A DNA stretch of 64,000 nt from Muscardinus avellanarius (GCA_963383645.1 OY726559.1:119249405-119313404); one strand, 5' to 3'; numbered from the stretch's first letter, positions 10,336 to 21,397 are shown. Numbers and translations: made by a program. Notes: generated by a model from the sequence alone, not told the origin.

Positions 10336-13120
10336 GACTTCTGGGAAGATGGTGACCAAGAAAAGCGGGGCTTAAGAGCCCCGCTAACAACCAATCTCCA
10401 TTACCACAAAATCAGCGCCTTTCATAGCCAGAAAACACCATCACCAGAAACAAAAAAATCACCAGGCTCCAGAGAGAAAGCGCACTGAGAACAGAGCTCA
10501 GAGCCACAGAGGAGATAACCGGCCTCATGCCCAAGGACGCGGCAGCAGCGCCATACTGCCGGCAGCAGTGGCAAATTCACCGGACGGCTACAGCAAGTCG
10601 AGGTGAGCCGCTGCGGAAGAGCCAGGCGGGATTTCTCGCTGCAGGTAAAATTTAAAGCTCCCAGTGGCTGAACTCAGCACACGCCGCAGGGATTCAGAGT
10701 GGAAGTCAAAACCAAGAAGAACTATGCCAGCCTCACGGCCGAGGGCGTGGCAGCGGCGCCATATTGCCACTGGCGGCAGCAGCAGAGAATTCACCGAATC
10801 CAATACAGCTACATCTGCATACTCAAGAACAGTGAGTCAAATTGCGGGCCACAGAGGAGAAATCCCAGTACTGTACTCCCTGGGACTTGACCCAGTGGGG
10901 GAGGGGCGGTGGCAGAGATATCACACCATAGGAGAACGGGCAACCTGGCACCCCCCCACAGTCTAAAGCAGCCTCTATCGACTCTCTGGGTCGGAGACTC
11001 TGTGATACAACCCAGTAAAGGAGTAGTGGGGTCTGAGATACTACAGACTCGAGATCCTGAACACCTTAAGTGAAGTCATAGTGACTCAAGATAGGAACCC
11101 AGAGAAGGCACAAACTTCCTAAATCATGGGAAGGAGGAATAATACTGGAGCAATGAATGCCCACAACCCCACAACATCAGAACCCGATAAAACAGAAAAT
11201 CAGAGATTTCTAGAAGATCAAATCAGGAAAATAACTGTAGAAATAACAGAGGTGCTTCGAAAAGAACTCAGAGAGAGCCAAAAAGAGATAAAGGATGTAA
11301 TTAATGAAGTAAAGGCCTCAATTCAAAGCACAAACAACCGATTAGATCACATGGAGAACAGAATCTCGCTCTTAGAAGATGAGCAATCCAAAAATGAACG
11401 CATAGTTTCTAATCTAGAAAAAAATATCCGACAGCAGGAATCTGACATTGAAGAAATATGGGCCCATTTTAAGAGAGCTAACCTAAGAATAATTGGAATA
11501 GAGGAGGGAAAAGAAAGTGAAACCAAAGGGATCAACAATCTCTTCAAGGAAGTAATAGCAGAAAATTTTCCAAACGTAGAGCAAGAGGTTGATACACAGG
11601 TCCAGGAAACTTATAGAACTCCCTTTAGACAGGATCGGAGAAGAGGATCCCCACGCCACATAATTGTCAAAATGACCAATGTGGAAGCCAAGCAGAGAAT
11701 CTTAAAGGCAACAAAAGCAAAGGGCCAAGTGACATTCAGAGGCAAACCAATTAGAATCACTCCAGACTTCCCAAACCAAGTCATGAGAGCCAGAAGGGCT
11801 TGGAGTAACATATTCCAAACTATGAAAGAAAACAACTTCCAGCCAAAAATTTCCTACCCAGCAAAACTTTCTATCAAATTAGATGGAGAAATAAGAAGCT
11901 TCCATGACAAACAGAAACTGAAGGAATTTATGTCTTCAAAACCAGCACTAGAGAAAATACTCAAAGAGATTAACTACAAAGAAGAAATAGGTAACACACT
12001 CCAGAACTAGAGAAACAAGATTTTCCATCCAACAAACAACTAAGATTGGTTATCTGTGGAGATTCATTATTTATGTTAGTCTTTTACCTATCTCTAAAGG
12101 GTATTGTTTGCCTTTATTGTTGTTAATTTTTAGGATTTCTAGTTGGAATATTAATATACCTTCAGATATAGCAATTGGAAATATTTTATCCCATTCTATT
12201 AGTAACTGTTAACTCTGTTTACATTGTCTTTGGATATACAATATTTTTTTATTTTTTAGGGAGTTTGTATACTCTTCTGTTGCCTGTGCCATTGTAATCA
12301 TAACCAAGAAATCACTGCCAATTTCAATGTTGTCAGGTTTAATGACCCAGATTTTCTCCTAAAAGTTTATAGTCTTAAGATATATATTTAGGTCTATTAT
12401 CTATTTTGAGTTAATATTTGTATATGGGATTAGGTAAGGGTCCAATTTTATTCTTTTCCATGTAATTATTATTTTTAACAATATTTAGTTAAAAGATTAT
12501 TATTTCCACCACCAAATGTTCGTGGAAACCTTGTCAAAAATAACTTGACAATATAGGGAAGAATTTAGCTCTAGGCTTGTATTTAACTCCAATGGTTTAT
12601 ATATCTGCCTTTAGAACAGTACTACACTGTTTCAATTATTGTAGCTTTATATGGTTTGAAATCAGAAAATATATATCTTCTAGCTTTGTTCTTTTTCAAG
12701 ATCGTTTTGGGTACCTAGACTCCATATTCCATATTAGGATAGATTTTTTTCTGAAAAATAAATATATAAATATATGATAGTTTCACCTAAAAAATAGAAA
12801 AAAAATATTCTCTGGTAAGAAAGAAAGCAAAAAGAAATATTGAAATGTTATCTTTAAGTCATCAAAAGCTTGGTATCAGACAAATGAAACTCTTATGTGA
12901 GATTATCATTTTTAATTTTAGATAAATTGCCATAATACTAGATGTCAATTACTAAGCCAAGCATGGGAGGGAGGGATAGGGAGAGAATGGGGTGGGGATT
13001 GGGTGGGGGCTGACTGGGAAAAGTGTGCATGTATGTCTACAAAAGTATGTATCCTACTATGATGTATGAATACAGTGCACCAATTAAAAAAATAAATAAA
13101 TAAAAATTAAAAAAAAAAAA
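10336..13120 (+). mobile_element. chimeric L1 element, copy A (5'UTR-ORF1-inverted ORF2-3'UTR)
   Basis: Starts GACTTCTGGGAAGATGGTG. The 5'UTR (10336-11125) is CpG-rich and contains two related blocks near 10.53 and 10.74 kb (GGCAGCAGCGCCATACTGCC and a GGCAGCGGCGCCATATTGCC). ORF1 spans 11126-12010. From about 12.06 to 12.78 kb the plus strand reads as ANTISENSE L1 ORF2, for example a CCAATGG..TATATATCTGCC stretch matching the reverse of the usual 'placed partner' region. From 12.79 kb the sequence is sense L1 3'UTR (G-rich run, TGTGCATGTATGTCTAC) with an A-rich end. There is no ORF2 in sense orientation. Copies B and C have the same joints. The target-site duplication is unclear (A-rich on both sides). 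Confidence 0.85.
11126..12010 (+). pseudogene. L1 ORF1p of chimeric copy A, shortened at both ends
   Basis: ORF1p is the L1 RNA-binding chaperone that trimerises through a coiled coil and coats its RNA in cytoplasmic RNPs. Visible here: heptad-rich segment at residues ~30-115 (SLLEDEQSKNERIVSNLEKN), RRM-like core ~120-220 (LRIIGIEEG, HIIVKMTNVEAKQRIL, GKPIRITPDFP) and C-terminal domain ~220-290 (ARRAWSNIF, PAKLSIKLDGE). Compared with copy C, the upstream ATG is changed to GTG and a TAA lies between it and the ATG used here. At the 3' end a CAG-to-TAG change removes the last 13 residues. Frame otherwise open, 294 codons. About 20 residue differences from copy C by eye. Probably inactive. Confidence 0.9.
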
Positions 13121-13130
13121 GAAACAGTGA

Positions 13131-13318
13131 GCTGGGCGTGGTGGCGCACACTTGTAATCCCCGTGCTTGGGAGGCGGACACGGGGATCGCGCAGGTTCGA
13201 AGCCAGACGCGCGTGCTGGCTTAGGAGACCCTGTTTCCCATAAAAATATAAAAAATAGGTCTGGGAGTGTAGCCTGGAGGTATAAGGGCTTCCAGGAACC
13301 CCAGTAACACCACCAAAA
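13131..13318 (+). repeat. B1-dID SINE (young type)
   Basis: GCTGGGCGTGGTGGCGCACA, CTTGGGAGGCGGACACGGGG, AGGTTCGAAGCCAG, then the diagnostic 3' half GGTCTGGGAGTGTAGCCTGG…GGGCTTCCAGGAACCCC. Flanked by AAAAAGAAACAGTGAGC on both sides (left copy ending 13131, right copy ending near 13350). It inserted at the very start of an older SINE. Confidence 0.9.
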
Positions 13319-13344
13319 AATAAGAAATAAGAAAAAAAGAAACA

Positions 13345-13550
13345 GTGAGCCAGGCATGCAGGCACACACTTGTAGTACCAGTATTCGAACGGCTGAGACA
13401 GGAGGATCACTGTTCACAGACAGCCTCAGCTACTTAGTGAGGTCCTCTGCAATTCACTGAGACCTTAAATATTAAAGGTAGAATGCCATTGGGTCCCATC
13501 CCAGTACTGCCAAAAAGAAAAAAAGAAAAGAAAAGAAAAGAAAGAAAGCA
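13345..13550 (+). repeat. old B1-ID SINE
   Basis: GAGCCAGGCATGCAGGCACA, ACAGCCTCAGCTACTTAGTG, TCCCAGTACTGCC with an (A3-4G)n tail at 13513-13548. The ID part is shortened. Confidence 0.8.
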
Positions 13551-14385
13551 GCAGAAACATGAACTATCAGTGTTTACTCTGTCAGGTACTTCTGTAAGAC
13601 CTTGATGAAAATTACCTCTTGTATTCTTTTAAACCAAACAAGTATTTGCTACTATATATCTTATGCAGAGAGGAGGAAACTGAGAAACAAAGAAGACAGG
13701 AAACCTGGAAGAAACAAAGAGACCAGCACCCATGTTACACACCCCATTTCCTCAATAGGCCGCTGCCAGATATCTTTTTTCTTGTTTTATTTTCTTCCCT
13801 TTCTCCAAATTTGTCTCTCGATGCATTAACTGGCTTACATGTTTAATTTGTTCCTTAACTTCTTTTCAATTAAAAAAGGTCTTTCATAATGTTTTTGAGA
13901 ACAAGTGTAGGTAAGTGAGGCAAATTCAGGCTCAGAGATGGCAGGATAACCATCAACCACGCTGATTTGCCTGTATCCAAGCCCAGGGCTCCTTTAGTAT
14001 CTGCAGGCCATTATGTTCAACAGACCAATGGCATCCACTGAGAGACTGGATGTAAACAGGGAGGGCCTGTCCTGCAGAGTGCCTGGGGGATGATGATTTC
14101 CCCTAGGTACCCTTATTCTTACTTAGGCTTCATGTCTCAAAGCTCCACATGGAACTACTGGAAGTCCTACATTCCTGAAGATCCACAGAACAGGGAGAGA
14201 CAGAGAATGGGCCACACATTCTCTGATGTTCCACAACACCTTCTAGGGTACCGCAGAGCATCAAAGGACTCTCCTGAACTTGTAATGGAGACTGTGTAGG
14301 AGAAGCAGGCTTCCGCCTCACCAGCACAGGCCCTGATCTCCCTCAGGGATGTCAGTTTCAGGTAGGAGCCCATGATTCTTCAGTT
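13551..14385. other. unrecognised sequence
   Basis: No repeat family or coding exon recognised. Frames of 65-75 codons at 13.6-13.85 and 14.1-14.37 kb overlap each other on both strands and look incidental. Confidence 0.3.
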
Positions 14386-14388
14386 CTT

Positions 14389-14441
14389 TAATGAAGGTAC
14401 TTTAATGAAGGTTCTTTAATGAAGGTTCTTTAATGAAGGTA
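14389..14441. repeat. 14-bp tandem repeat, about 4 units
   Basis: Four successive copies of the unit TTTAATGAAGGTTC (variant …GGTAC at the ends). Near-perfect and therefore recent. Confidence 0.95.
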
Positions 14442-14693
14442 CAATCACATTTTTCTAGCATAGCTAGCACAATGCTGTGTCAAGTAGTGATTTGTTAGAA
14501 TTTTATTCAGTCTGAGAAATGATTATAGCTGAAATTGTTTATCTACTGTTAAGAAAAGATTCATCTACACTTGAGATTCCTTGGACCACAATCAACAGTC
14601 AAAATGCCAGAGCTCTGACCTAAGGGTGCCTACAGCTCAGATGAGGACAGGGGTGAGGCAGGCAGGGCTCAGGGCACCAGCTAACTGTCAGGG

Positions 14694-15465
14694 AGATGCC
14701 AATCAAAACTACGCGGAGATTCCATCTAACCCCAATCAGAGTGGCAAGAATAAAGAAATCAAACAACAATTGCTGGTGAGTATGTGGGGAAAAAGGAACT
14801 CTTTTACACTGTAGGTGGGAGTGCAGAGTAGTTCGGTCACTATGGAGATCAGTATGGAGATTCCTTAAAAAACTGGGATTAGATCCACCATTTGATCTGG
14901 GTATACCACTCCTGGGTATCTTTCCAAAGGGTTGAAATCAGAGAACTACATTAACATATGCATACCCATGTTCATAGCAGCACAATTTGTAATAGCCAAA
15001 ATATGGAACCAACCTAGATCTCCATCAACAGATGAATGGATTGCATAAGTATGGGAAATACACACAATGTAATTCTATTCAGCTATCAAGAAGAATAAAA
15101 TAATAGCATTTGCAAGGAGATGGAAGGAACTGGAGAACATTACGTTAAGTGAGATTAGTCAAGCACAGAAAGAGAAGGGACTTACGTTTTCTCTAATATG
15201 CCCAAGCTAGGGAATAGTGGTAATACCAGAGGGACTCCAGATGATGGAGGGGAAATCTCAGCAAAGCTTGAATGGAAGGATAGAAGAGGAAGAAAGCTGA
15301 GGTTGTTCAACGGAGGAGCAACATACGAATATGTGTAATAGTATAAATATAACAAGGTTAACCTGGACACTCTTTATTGGGCAGGGGGAAGGGAAATGGG
15401 AGGGGCATGAAGCACAATCTAAATGTACACCATTTTCAATATGTTCCACTTATAAATAAAAAAAA
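14694..15465 (+). mobile_element. L1, 3' end of ORF2 plus 3'UTR
   Basis: 5'-truncated L1 beginning in the ORF2 C-terminal part (GATGCCAATCAAAACTAC, CCTGGGTATCTTTCC, AACCTAGATCTCCATCAACA). The 3'UTR from ~15.17 kb (AGAGAAGGGACTTACGTTT, GGAAATGGGAGGGGCATGAA) ends TTATAAATAAAAAAAAATAG. It belongs to a different 3'UTR subfamily from that at 7.8 kb and matches those in reverse at 49.6 and 57.0 kb. Many stops. Confidence 0.85.
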
Positions 15466-15530
15466 ATAGTGGTTTGTAGCTCAGAGGCCAGATTCCTTTG
15501 GGTTCAACTCCCAGTACCAAACAAACAAAA
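15466..15530 (+). repeat. SINE ID-part fragment
   Basis: GTGGTTTGTAGCTCAGAGGC…GGTTCAACTCCCAGTACC, the tRNA-like 3' half only. Confidence 0.7.
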
Positions 15531-15579
15531 ACCTGTCATGACTTCTCCAAGCATTGTAGTTACCCCCTAAGCTCTTACC

Positions 15580-16030
15580 TATTTGGAAGGTATCAGGTAT
15601 AAGTGTAGCTCCAAATTAAAGCATCTGAAATCTAGGGCAGGGTCTAATGATTCTATCTCCAACACCCCACATGGAATTGGTACTTGTAAGCATTCTAGGC
15701 TCTGGGTCCACCCAGTGGAGCTCTTGGCCAGGTGTACACGCTCACTGTGCAGCAGCTTCTCTCCCAGTCCTCACTGCTCAGCTCCGGCTGCTCCTTGAGG
15801 GTTTTCAATGTTGTTAGGTGTTCCTCAGTCTGAACTCAACTTACCCTTATTCTAATCTCTTTGGTTCCCACCTCCTTCACCATTACTTGATCCATTTTCA
15901 ATTATTCTCCTCCTGCCAATCTGCTGACTTTGTTTTATCTGCTCCCTCAGTTCTGTTCTCTCAGGCTGGGGACTGGCTCTGGATCCTGTCGGAGACACAT
16001 GAAGTAGGGATCAAGTTCCAATCTCTGCTA
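15580..16030 (+). repeat. old duplicated block D, copy 2 (first part only)
   Basis: Diverged counterpart of 5.48-5.90 kb: shared AGGGCAGGG, TACTTG-AAGCA, CACTGTGCAGCAG, CCTCACTGCTCAGC, CTAATCTCTTTGGTTCCCAC, CCACCTCCTTCACCATTACT. The continuation present at 5.9-6.7 kb is absent here. Confidence 0.7.
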
Positions 16031-16057
16031 CTGGCTCCAGAGAACTTTATTTTATGT

Positions 16058-16083
16058 TATTCATTCATTCATTCATTCATTGT
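16058..16083. repeat. (ATTC)n microsatellite
   Basis: Six tandem ATTC units at the tail of a reverse SINE. Confidence 0.95.
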
Positions 16084-16490
16084 AATTCTTGGGATGCAAC
16101 CCAGGGGCATTCAACCTCCATGCTACACCTCAGTCCTATATTTATTCTTTTTTTTTTTTTTTTGGTGGTACTGGGGTTCCTGGAAGCCCTTCTATCTCCG
16201 GGCTACACTCCCAGACCTATTTTTACATTTTTATTTGGAAACAGGGTCTCCTAAGCCAGCGCGCGCGGCTAGCTTCGAACCTGCGCGATCCTCCTGTCTC
16301 TGCCTCCCAAGCGCGGGGATTACAAGCGTGCGCCACCACGCCCGGCTATATTTATTCTTTTATTTGGAAACTGGATCTCACTAATTTGCAGAGTCCCACG
16401 AGTTGCTGAGACTAGTTGCAAACCTGTGATCCTCCTGCCTCAGCCTCTCAAGTACAGGGATTACAAGCATTTGCCATCATTCCCGGCTTT
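16084..16490 (-). repeat. old B1-ID SINE split by B1-dID
   Basis: ID part at 16084-16136 (GGGATGCAACCCAGGGGCAT) and the rest at 16362-16490 (GAAACTGGATCTCACTAATT…CAGCCTCTCAAGTACAGGG). The young SINE between them is flanked by a 16-bp target-site duplication CTATATTTATTCTTTT. Confidence 0.85.
16152..16346 (-). repeat. B1-dID SINE (young type), nested
   Basis: Full-length reverse copy: T-run, GGTGGTACTGGGGTTCCTGG, CTCCGGGCTACACTCCCAG, CCAGCGCGCGCGGCTAGCTT, CCAAGCGCGGGGATTACAAG, ending GCGCCACCACGCCCGGC. The retained CpGs suggest a recent insertion. Perfect target-site duplication on both sides (CTATATTTATTCTTTT). Confidence 0.95.
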
Positions 16491-16639
16491 GCAGAGCACT
16501 TGAAACATACATATCAGGCTTTGTCAGAAATACCTGGTAAGAAAGAATGCAGATGACCCTGCAAGGCACACAGTGTCTCTGACTGACATTTAGCACATAA
16601 GGAGGATCCATAGCTCTCCAACCATAGAAAATGAATTTT

Positions 16640-17062
16640 TCTTTTTTGCCAGTCTGGGGATAGAACCCAGGGGCATTCAACTTCTGAGCTAAACCCCTGT
16701 CCTGCTTTCTTTATTCGTTGTTTTTTTTTTTTTTTTTTTTTTTTGGTGGAACTGGGTTTCCTGGAAGCCCTTCTACCTCCGGGCTACATTCCCAGGCCTA
16801 TTTTATACTTTTTATTTGGAAACAGGGTCTCTTAAGCCAGCGAGGCTGGCTTTGAACATGCACGATCTTCCTGTCTCTGCCTCCCAAGTGCAAGAATTAC
16901 AAGTGTGCACCACCAAACCCGGCCTATTTTTTTATTATTTATTTTGAAACAGGGTCTCAATAAGTTGCAGAGGGCCTCACTAAGTAGCTGAGGCTGTCTG
17001 CGCACCGCAGTCTCAGTCTCCCTAATGCTGGGATTACAAGTGTGCACCACCACGCCCAGCTG
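16640..17062 (-). repeat. old B1-ID SINE split by B1-dID
   Basis: ID part 16640-16718 (GGGGATAGAACCCAGGGGCA) and remainder 16926-17062 (GAAACAGGGTCTCAATAAGT…GGGATTACAAGTGTGCACCA). The young SINE lies between the two parts. Confidence 0.85.
16722..16922 (-). repeat. B1-dID SINE (young type), nested
   Basis: Reverse copy with a long T-run (~25), GGTGGAACTGGGTTTCCTGG, CTCCGGGCTACATTCCCAG, CCTCCCAAGTGCAAGAATTA. Somewhat more diverged than the 16.15-kb copy. Confidence 0.9.
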
Positions 17063-17460
17063 AAAATGAATTTTTCGTCCTCTGTAGTGCTTTTGGAAGA
17101 ATAGCCTGAAGTCCACAATAAAATGCATTCAGCCACATATGAATTTCAGCCTCATAAGACCCTGATTAGAGACTCCAGCCTCACCTTACTGCACTTGTTG
17201 CACTGTGTTGTCAGCAGTTTCCTATGTCTCCAAGGAGGAGTGCAGGAGTCAGAAACCTGGGTCTGCTCTCCATGCATTCCCGCACCCACTGAAGGACCTG
17301 ACACCTAATAACACACAAAGTTTGCCCCTGGTCTAAGCCCGTGGGTGGGAGAGTGGTGACTAAGCATTCCACTGTTGTCTTAACAATTTTTAGTCCCAGA
17401 GAATCTGAGAAATGGAAGTTGTGAAAGGCTTTTTAACATTAAAAGAGCTGTCCTTCCTTT
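17063..17460. other. no recognised feature
   Basis: Unique-looking; nothing supported. Confidence 0.3.
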
Positions 17461-17462
17461 TT

Positions 17463-17522
17463 TTCTTTTTCATACTGGGAATTGAAGCCAGGAACATTCT
17501 ACCTTTGAACTACCGCCCCCAC
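17463..17522 (-). repeat. SINE ID-part fragment
   Basis: CATACTGGGAATTGAAGCCA GGAACATTCTACC in reverse orientation. Confidence 0.65.
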
Positions 17523-17529
17523 AATTATT

Positions 17530-19170
17530 TCTAACTTTAATATTTCCATAAAATAACAAATCCTGGTTCTAAAAAGTATCTGTCCGTGGAGAAGAGGAAA
17601 AAAATTATTGCAACAGCAAAGAAAAGAATTCTTGGGAGGGCAGGACTTTTGCACAGAGCAGGAAACTAGAAGGCAAAGCAGAGTAGAGAAATTGCAGGAG
17701 GTCTGAATGTTCTTTCCTGTTCCTGAACTCAAAATTGATTTAACTGTATTCTCAGAGATGCAAAGCTGTGAGCGGGCAGAGAGAATATGATTTGGTGGTG
17801 ACCCTCTGTTGTTGGCTGATAGTACTTGTTTTATAACCCAATAACAAAAAGCCCCTGGAGGAAATTCTGAGGAAAGATGAAGGCTGAGAAAGAACTTGAA
17901 CACTTACAGCAAGTTGAACATCTCTGTCCTTGTGATTCTACTGTGTAATGCTGAGCCCTCTGGACTCTGAATGCAGTGATCCTTTCAGATAAAACCAACA
18001 CTTTACCCAGGACAAAACTGGTTCTGCAAAGCAGTCCCACTCCTCCAACACAGTGGATGGGATTGGGCTTCCCCTTCCAAGGTCCCCTCTACTTGCTGGT
18101 GTAAGGAACAGGAAGGTTTGGTCCAGGGAAGAGGCTGAGCAGACCAGGGCTGCTCCAATCCTTGTGCTTCCATCTACAGGTATAACCTCCTGGATCAGAT
18201 TGACCCAAGTGTGGCAGGGCAACCTTCTGGTGAGTGTTTTCCATCTACGTAGGATGCTCCCTCTTTTCAGCTCCTCCTCTTGGAAGTTACATTCATGTGT
18301 CTCCAAGGCTGAGTGCACCCTGAGGAATTTATCCAGGTTGGGCCTTTCTCCATCACTGCCTAAGCCTTGAGGAGAGGACACCACCACCACAACACAAACG
18401 GACCCATAACAACCCTGGGGTTATTACAGAGCACATCTAGTGATCTGCTCATGCTCTAAGTCCTGGGATTGATTGTATCTCCAGATTAACAGAATGCTGT
18501 TCATGGCCAAAAGGCCTCCATAGGAGGAATTTGGCTCAGGGGTAGAATCTGAATTTCCTCTTCCCGCTCCCTTTGGCCATAGAGCCACATGATCTAAAAA
18601 TCAGGCTGAAGAAGACTCAGCTGTCCACACTTGCGGAGCCCACCTGGCCCTGTGTAGCTCTGCCGGTAGCTGACCTCATCCCGACTCTACTCAGTGACCT
18701 GGCAGTTTTGATACTCTCAGCTGACTCTCTGGCATCCAGGGTGAAATTGTCTACCCTGAGATTTCATCAACCAGCCTTTCCTCCACCCTCGCTCACACAC
18801 CTACAGGATGGGCATTGCCTTATAGGTCTCTGAACAGAAAATGATCCATGTAAATAGAGAAATGATCCACTATTTCTCAGATTTCTGAATCCCTTCTTCC
18901 ATTAGGATGGAACAGCTTTTCCTCTCCTGACTGTGGGCCTGGGGTCCACTGGGGCATCTCTTCTTATTTCAATAGGATTCACTCCAGCCAGCTGCTAATA
19001 GATTCCTGTCCTTCATGTCTCTATTGATACCTGCTTGATAGATGGTCTCCTATCCCCGATCCTGACACCTACCCTCAGAAACTGCCTCAATACTGGGGCT
19101 TAACAGGCTGAGAAGGCAAGACTGCAGATTCATGAAAAAACAGCTCAAGTGTCATTGCCCAACACAAACT
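17530..19170. other. unrecognised single-copy-like sequence
   Basis: About 1.6 kb without recognised repeats. A minus-strand frame of 150 codons (17938-18390) and others have no recognisable domain, signal peptide or splice context that I trust. Confidence 0.35.
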
Positions 19171-19177
19171 GAAAATC

Positions 19178-19400
19178 TTTAGCTGTGCCTGGTGGCACAC
19201 ACCTTTGAGCCCAGTTAGGTGGGAAGCTGAAAAAGAAGAATCACAAGTTTCAGGCCATAACATAGTAATGTTGCAAGATCTTGTTTCAAAATAATAAAAA
19301 TAAAAAGGGCTGGGTATGTAGATTAGAGGTAGAATGTCCCTGAGTTCAATCCCCAGCGTACACACACAAACCAAAAAAAAAAAAAAAAAAAAAAAAACCT
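19178..19400 (+). repeat. old B1-ID SINE
   Basis: GCTGTGCCTGGTGGCACACA, GGGCTGGGTATGTAGATTAG, GAGTTCAATCCCCAGCG, and an A-run of ~25. Confidence 0.85.
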
Positions 19401-20280
19401 CAAAAAACAACAAATAAGTTACAAAATATACAAAAATTTTCTTTTTATCCAACCTCCTGAATTTGGAGAAAACTTACTGCTGTGAGCCTCAGCTTTCTCA
19501 TGTACACAATGACCAGTGGAGACTCAATCAAGGAAGTTCACCAGGTTAACAGGGAGCTGGTGTTACCTGGGCCCCACAGGATGCAGTTTGGAGACAGATA
19601 CAGATTCTCTGCAAACTATGGCTGATCTTTTCACCAGTTGGTTTTGGATTTCTGGTGCCCAGGACTGAACTCAGGAACTTGTTTATACTAAACACGGGCC
19701 CTAGCCCTGAACTTAGCCTTTTACCCAGGCGGGGAAAGTTTGCTGACCTTGCACGTGTTGAGATTCCCAAAGGGGAGGGCTGGCACTAAGCCTGTGGCAG
19801 CTGCCACCACTGCCTGCATGAACCAGTGCACTTACTTGCCACCAACACTATTGGGACACAGAGTTGTGCTCTTCCTCACTCTCTACTATCCTGGATCCCC
19901 CTTCTGCCCCAGCCCTCCTCCTTCAGACCCAGAGATCCAGGCCCCAGCCTTCTTCCCTCACACCCAGGGACCCAGGCACAGCATCCTCCCTCAGACCTAG
20001 ATCCGGGTGTCCTCATTAAAGTGCCCCAGTCCTGGCCCATAGATGCTGGGTTACTGTGGACATTGTAGGACAGGGCATTCAATCTAAAGGTAAGATACTG
20101 GCTGTCAGCATAGATGGATATGGGGAATTGAGATGGCTCTGGAGGAAAGAACACACAGGCCCAGAAGTGGGAGATTGCCAAGGGTATACAAATACGTTGG
20201 CTTCACTTCATAGCAGGAAAAGGCCTCAGAGGTTTGGGGTGCAGCCTGAGAAATGCTCAAGAAATCAGTGTAAAAACATG
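19401..20280. other. unrecognised sequence with a possible ID remnant
   Basis: A reverse ID-like remnant lies near 19.64-19.70 kb (GGACTGAACTCAGGAACTTG). Pyrimidine-rich GC-moderate sequence follows at 19.86-20.02 kb, with short CCCAGAGATCCAGGCC / CCCAGGGACCCAGGC near-repeats. No supported gene. Confidence 0.35.
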
Positions 20281-20283
20281 TGG

Positions 20284-20470
20284 GGCAGGATTAGCCTGGT
20301 GAGTCACATCTGTGACCCCAGGACTTGGGAGGCTGAGGCAGGAAGTTTGTAAACCAAGGCCAGCTTCTGCAGTCTGCTGAAAACCTGGTTCAAAATAGAA
20401 TATAAAACGGTCTAAGGGCAGAGCTCAGAGTCACAACACTCGAGTTTAATCTGCAGTATTAAAAAAAGGT
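20284..20470 (+). repeat. old B1-ID SINE
   Basis: GTGAGTCACATCTGTGACCC, ACTTGGGAGGCTGAGGCAGG, GTCTAAGGGCAGAGCTCAGA. Strongly diverged. Confidence 0.75.
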
Positions 20471-21395
20471 TGTGGATGGCATCACAGGAGCCAGTTTAGG
20501 CAACATGAGGACAGGATAACTACCCCAACTGGTCCCTACGTGGCTGCTGTGGACAGTGGGGGCAGCACTGCCTCCTATGCACAGGTCCAGTGCAGACAAT
20601 GGTGAAACAGTGTAGAACACTGACTAGGGCCTGAGTGTAAACTATGGGCATAGCAGTATGGATAATGGCTGGGAAAGCCCGTCGGGACATGTGAGGAAAG
20701 TGGTTGTAGGCGCTGCCAAACGGAAACAGTATGGGGTGTCAGCATCCATACTGGCTAAGGGAACCAGGGTAGACCAGTTGGGGAGAGGAATGGACTCTGA
20801 CCTGAGTAACCAGTGTAAATGGTGATGGTGGTGTTGTACATGGCTTGAGGTGCAGACAGTGGGTTTGGAGGCAGCTCACATGCAGAACTCAATGTACACA
20901 GGGGGGTCATAGGCAGCAGGATTGGCTCCTCCCAACTCCGGTATTCCACTATACAGACATCGTCCCCGCCATGTACCTGGTTCCAGGACAGCAGCATCAA
21001 GAAGTTGGTGATGTCAAATGTGCCAGTCATGGTTCCAGTCACCTGCTCTCACTTCTCTCTTCCAGTCATCTGGGCAATTCATTCAGGTGTAATGACCAGG
21101 TTACTTGGGTGAGCAGGTACCTCCAGATAAGGACACAATAGTTCATTAGCAAGGGCTCTGGGTTTCCACGGTGTTCTAGAGTCGTGCTAGGGAGAGAAGC
21201 AATGGGAGAGGTCAGTTTCTATCTCTGGTCACTCCACAGAACCCAGTAGCAGTGAAGGACTACTGAAGGGTCCAGCATGGCCTGGTTCAAATCCGAGCTT
21301 TGTCCCTAAGTAGCTGGGTGGCCATGGACAAGACTTAGTTTTTTTTTTTTTTTACTAGATAATGAAGAAATTATGGGAAATTAAAATGTATGCAG
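20471..21395. other. unrecognised single-copy-like sequence
   Basis: No repeat recognised. A minus-strand 95-codon frame (20755-21042) is open but unrecognised. A plus-strand pyrimidine tract plus AG (ending near 21065) looks like a splice acceptor but has no convincing exon after it. Confidence 0.3.
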
Positions 21396-21397
21396 CA

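Noticed and set aside
11347..11835. Antisense frames within ORF1 (also 41399-41911 and 61998-62450)
   Set aside because: Mirror openness opposite the real ORF1, seen in all three copies because the sense sequence is conserved.
12577..12777. 66-codon frame repeated at 40455-40655 and 61070-61255
   Set aside because: It is antisense ORF2 sequence of the inverted segment. Conserved because copies are recent, not because it encodes a protein.
13037..13417. 126- and 108-codon minus-strand frames
   Set aside because: They are the antisense of a B1-dID and an L1 3'UTR. The same peptide patterns (GSWKPLYLQ, GVPGSPYTS-like) recur at every such SINE.
15818..16409. 188- and 106-codon plus-strand frames
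   Set aside because: They run through nested SINEs and block D; no independent protein signal.
17938..18390. 150-codon minus-strand frame
   Set aside because: No domain, no splice or promoter context, overlapped by a 105-codon frame on the other strand; chance openness is plausible.
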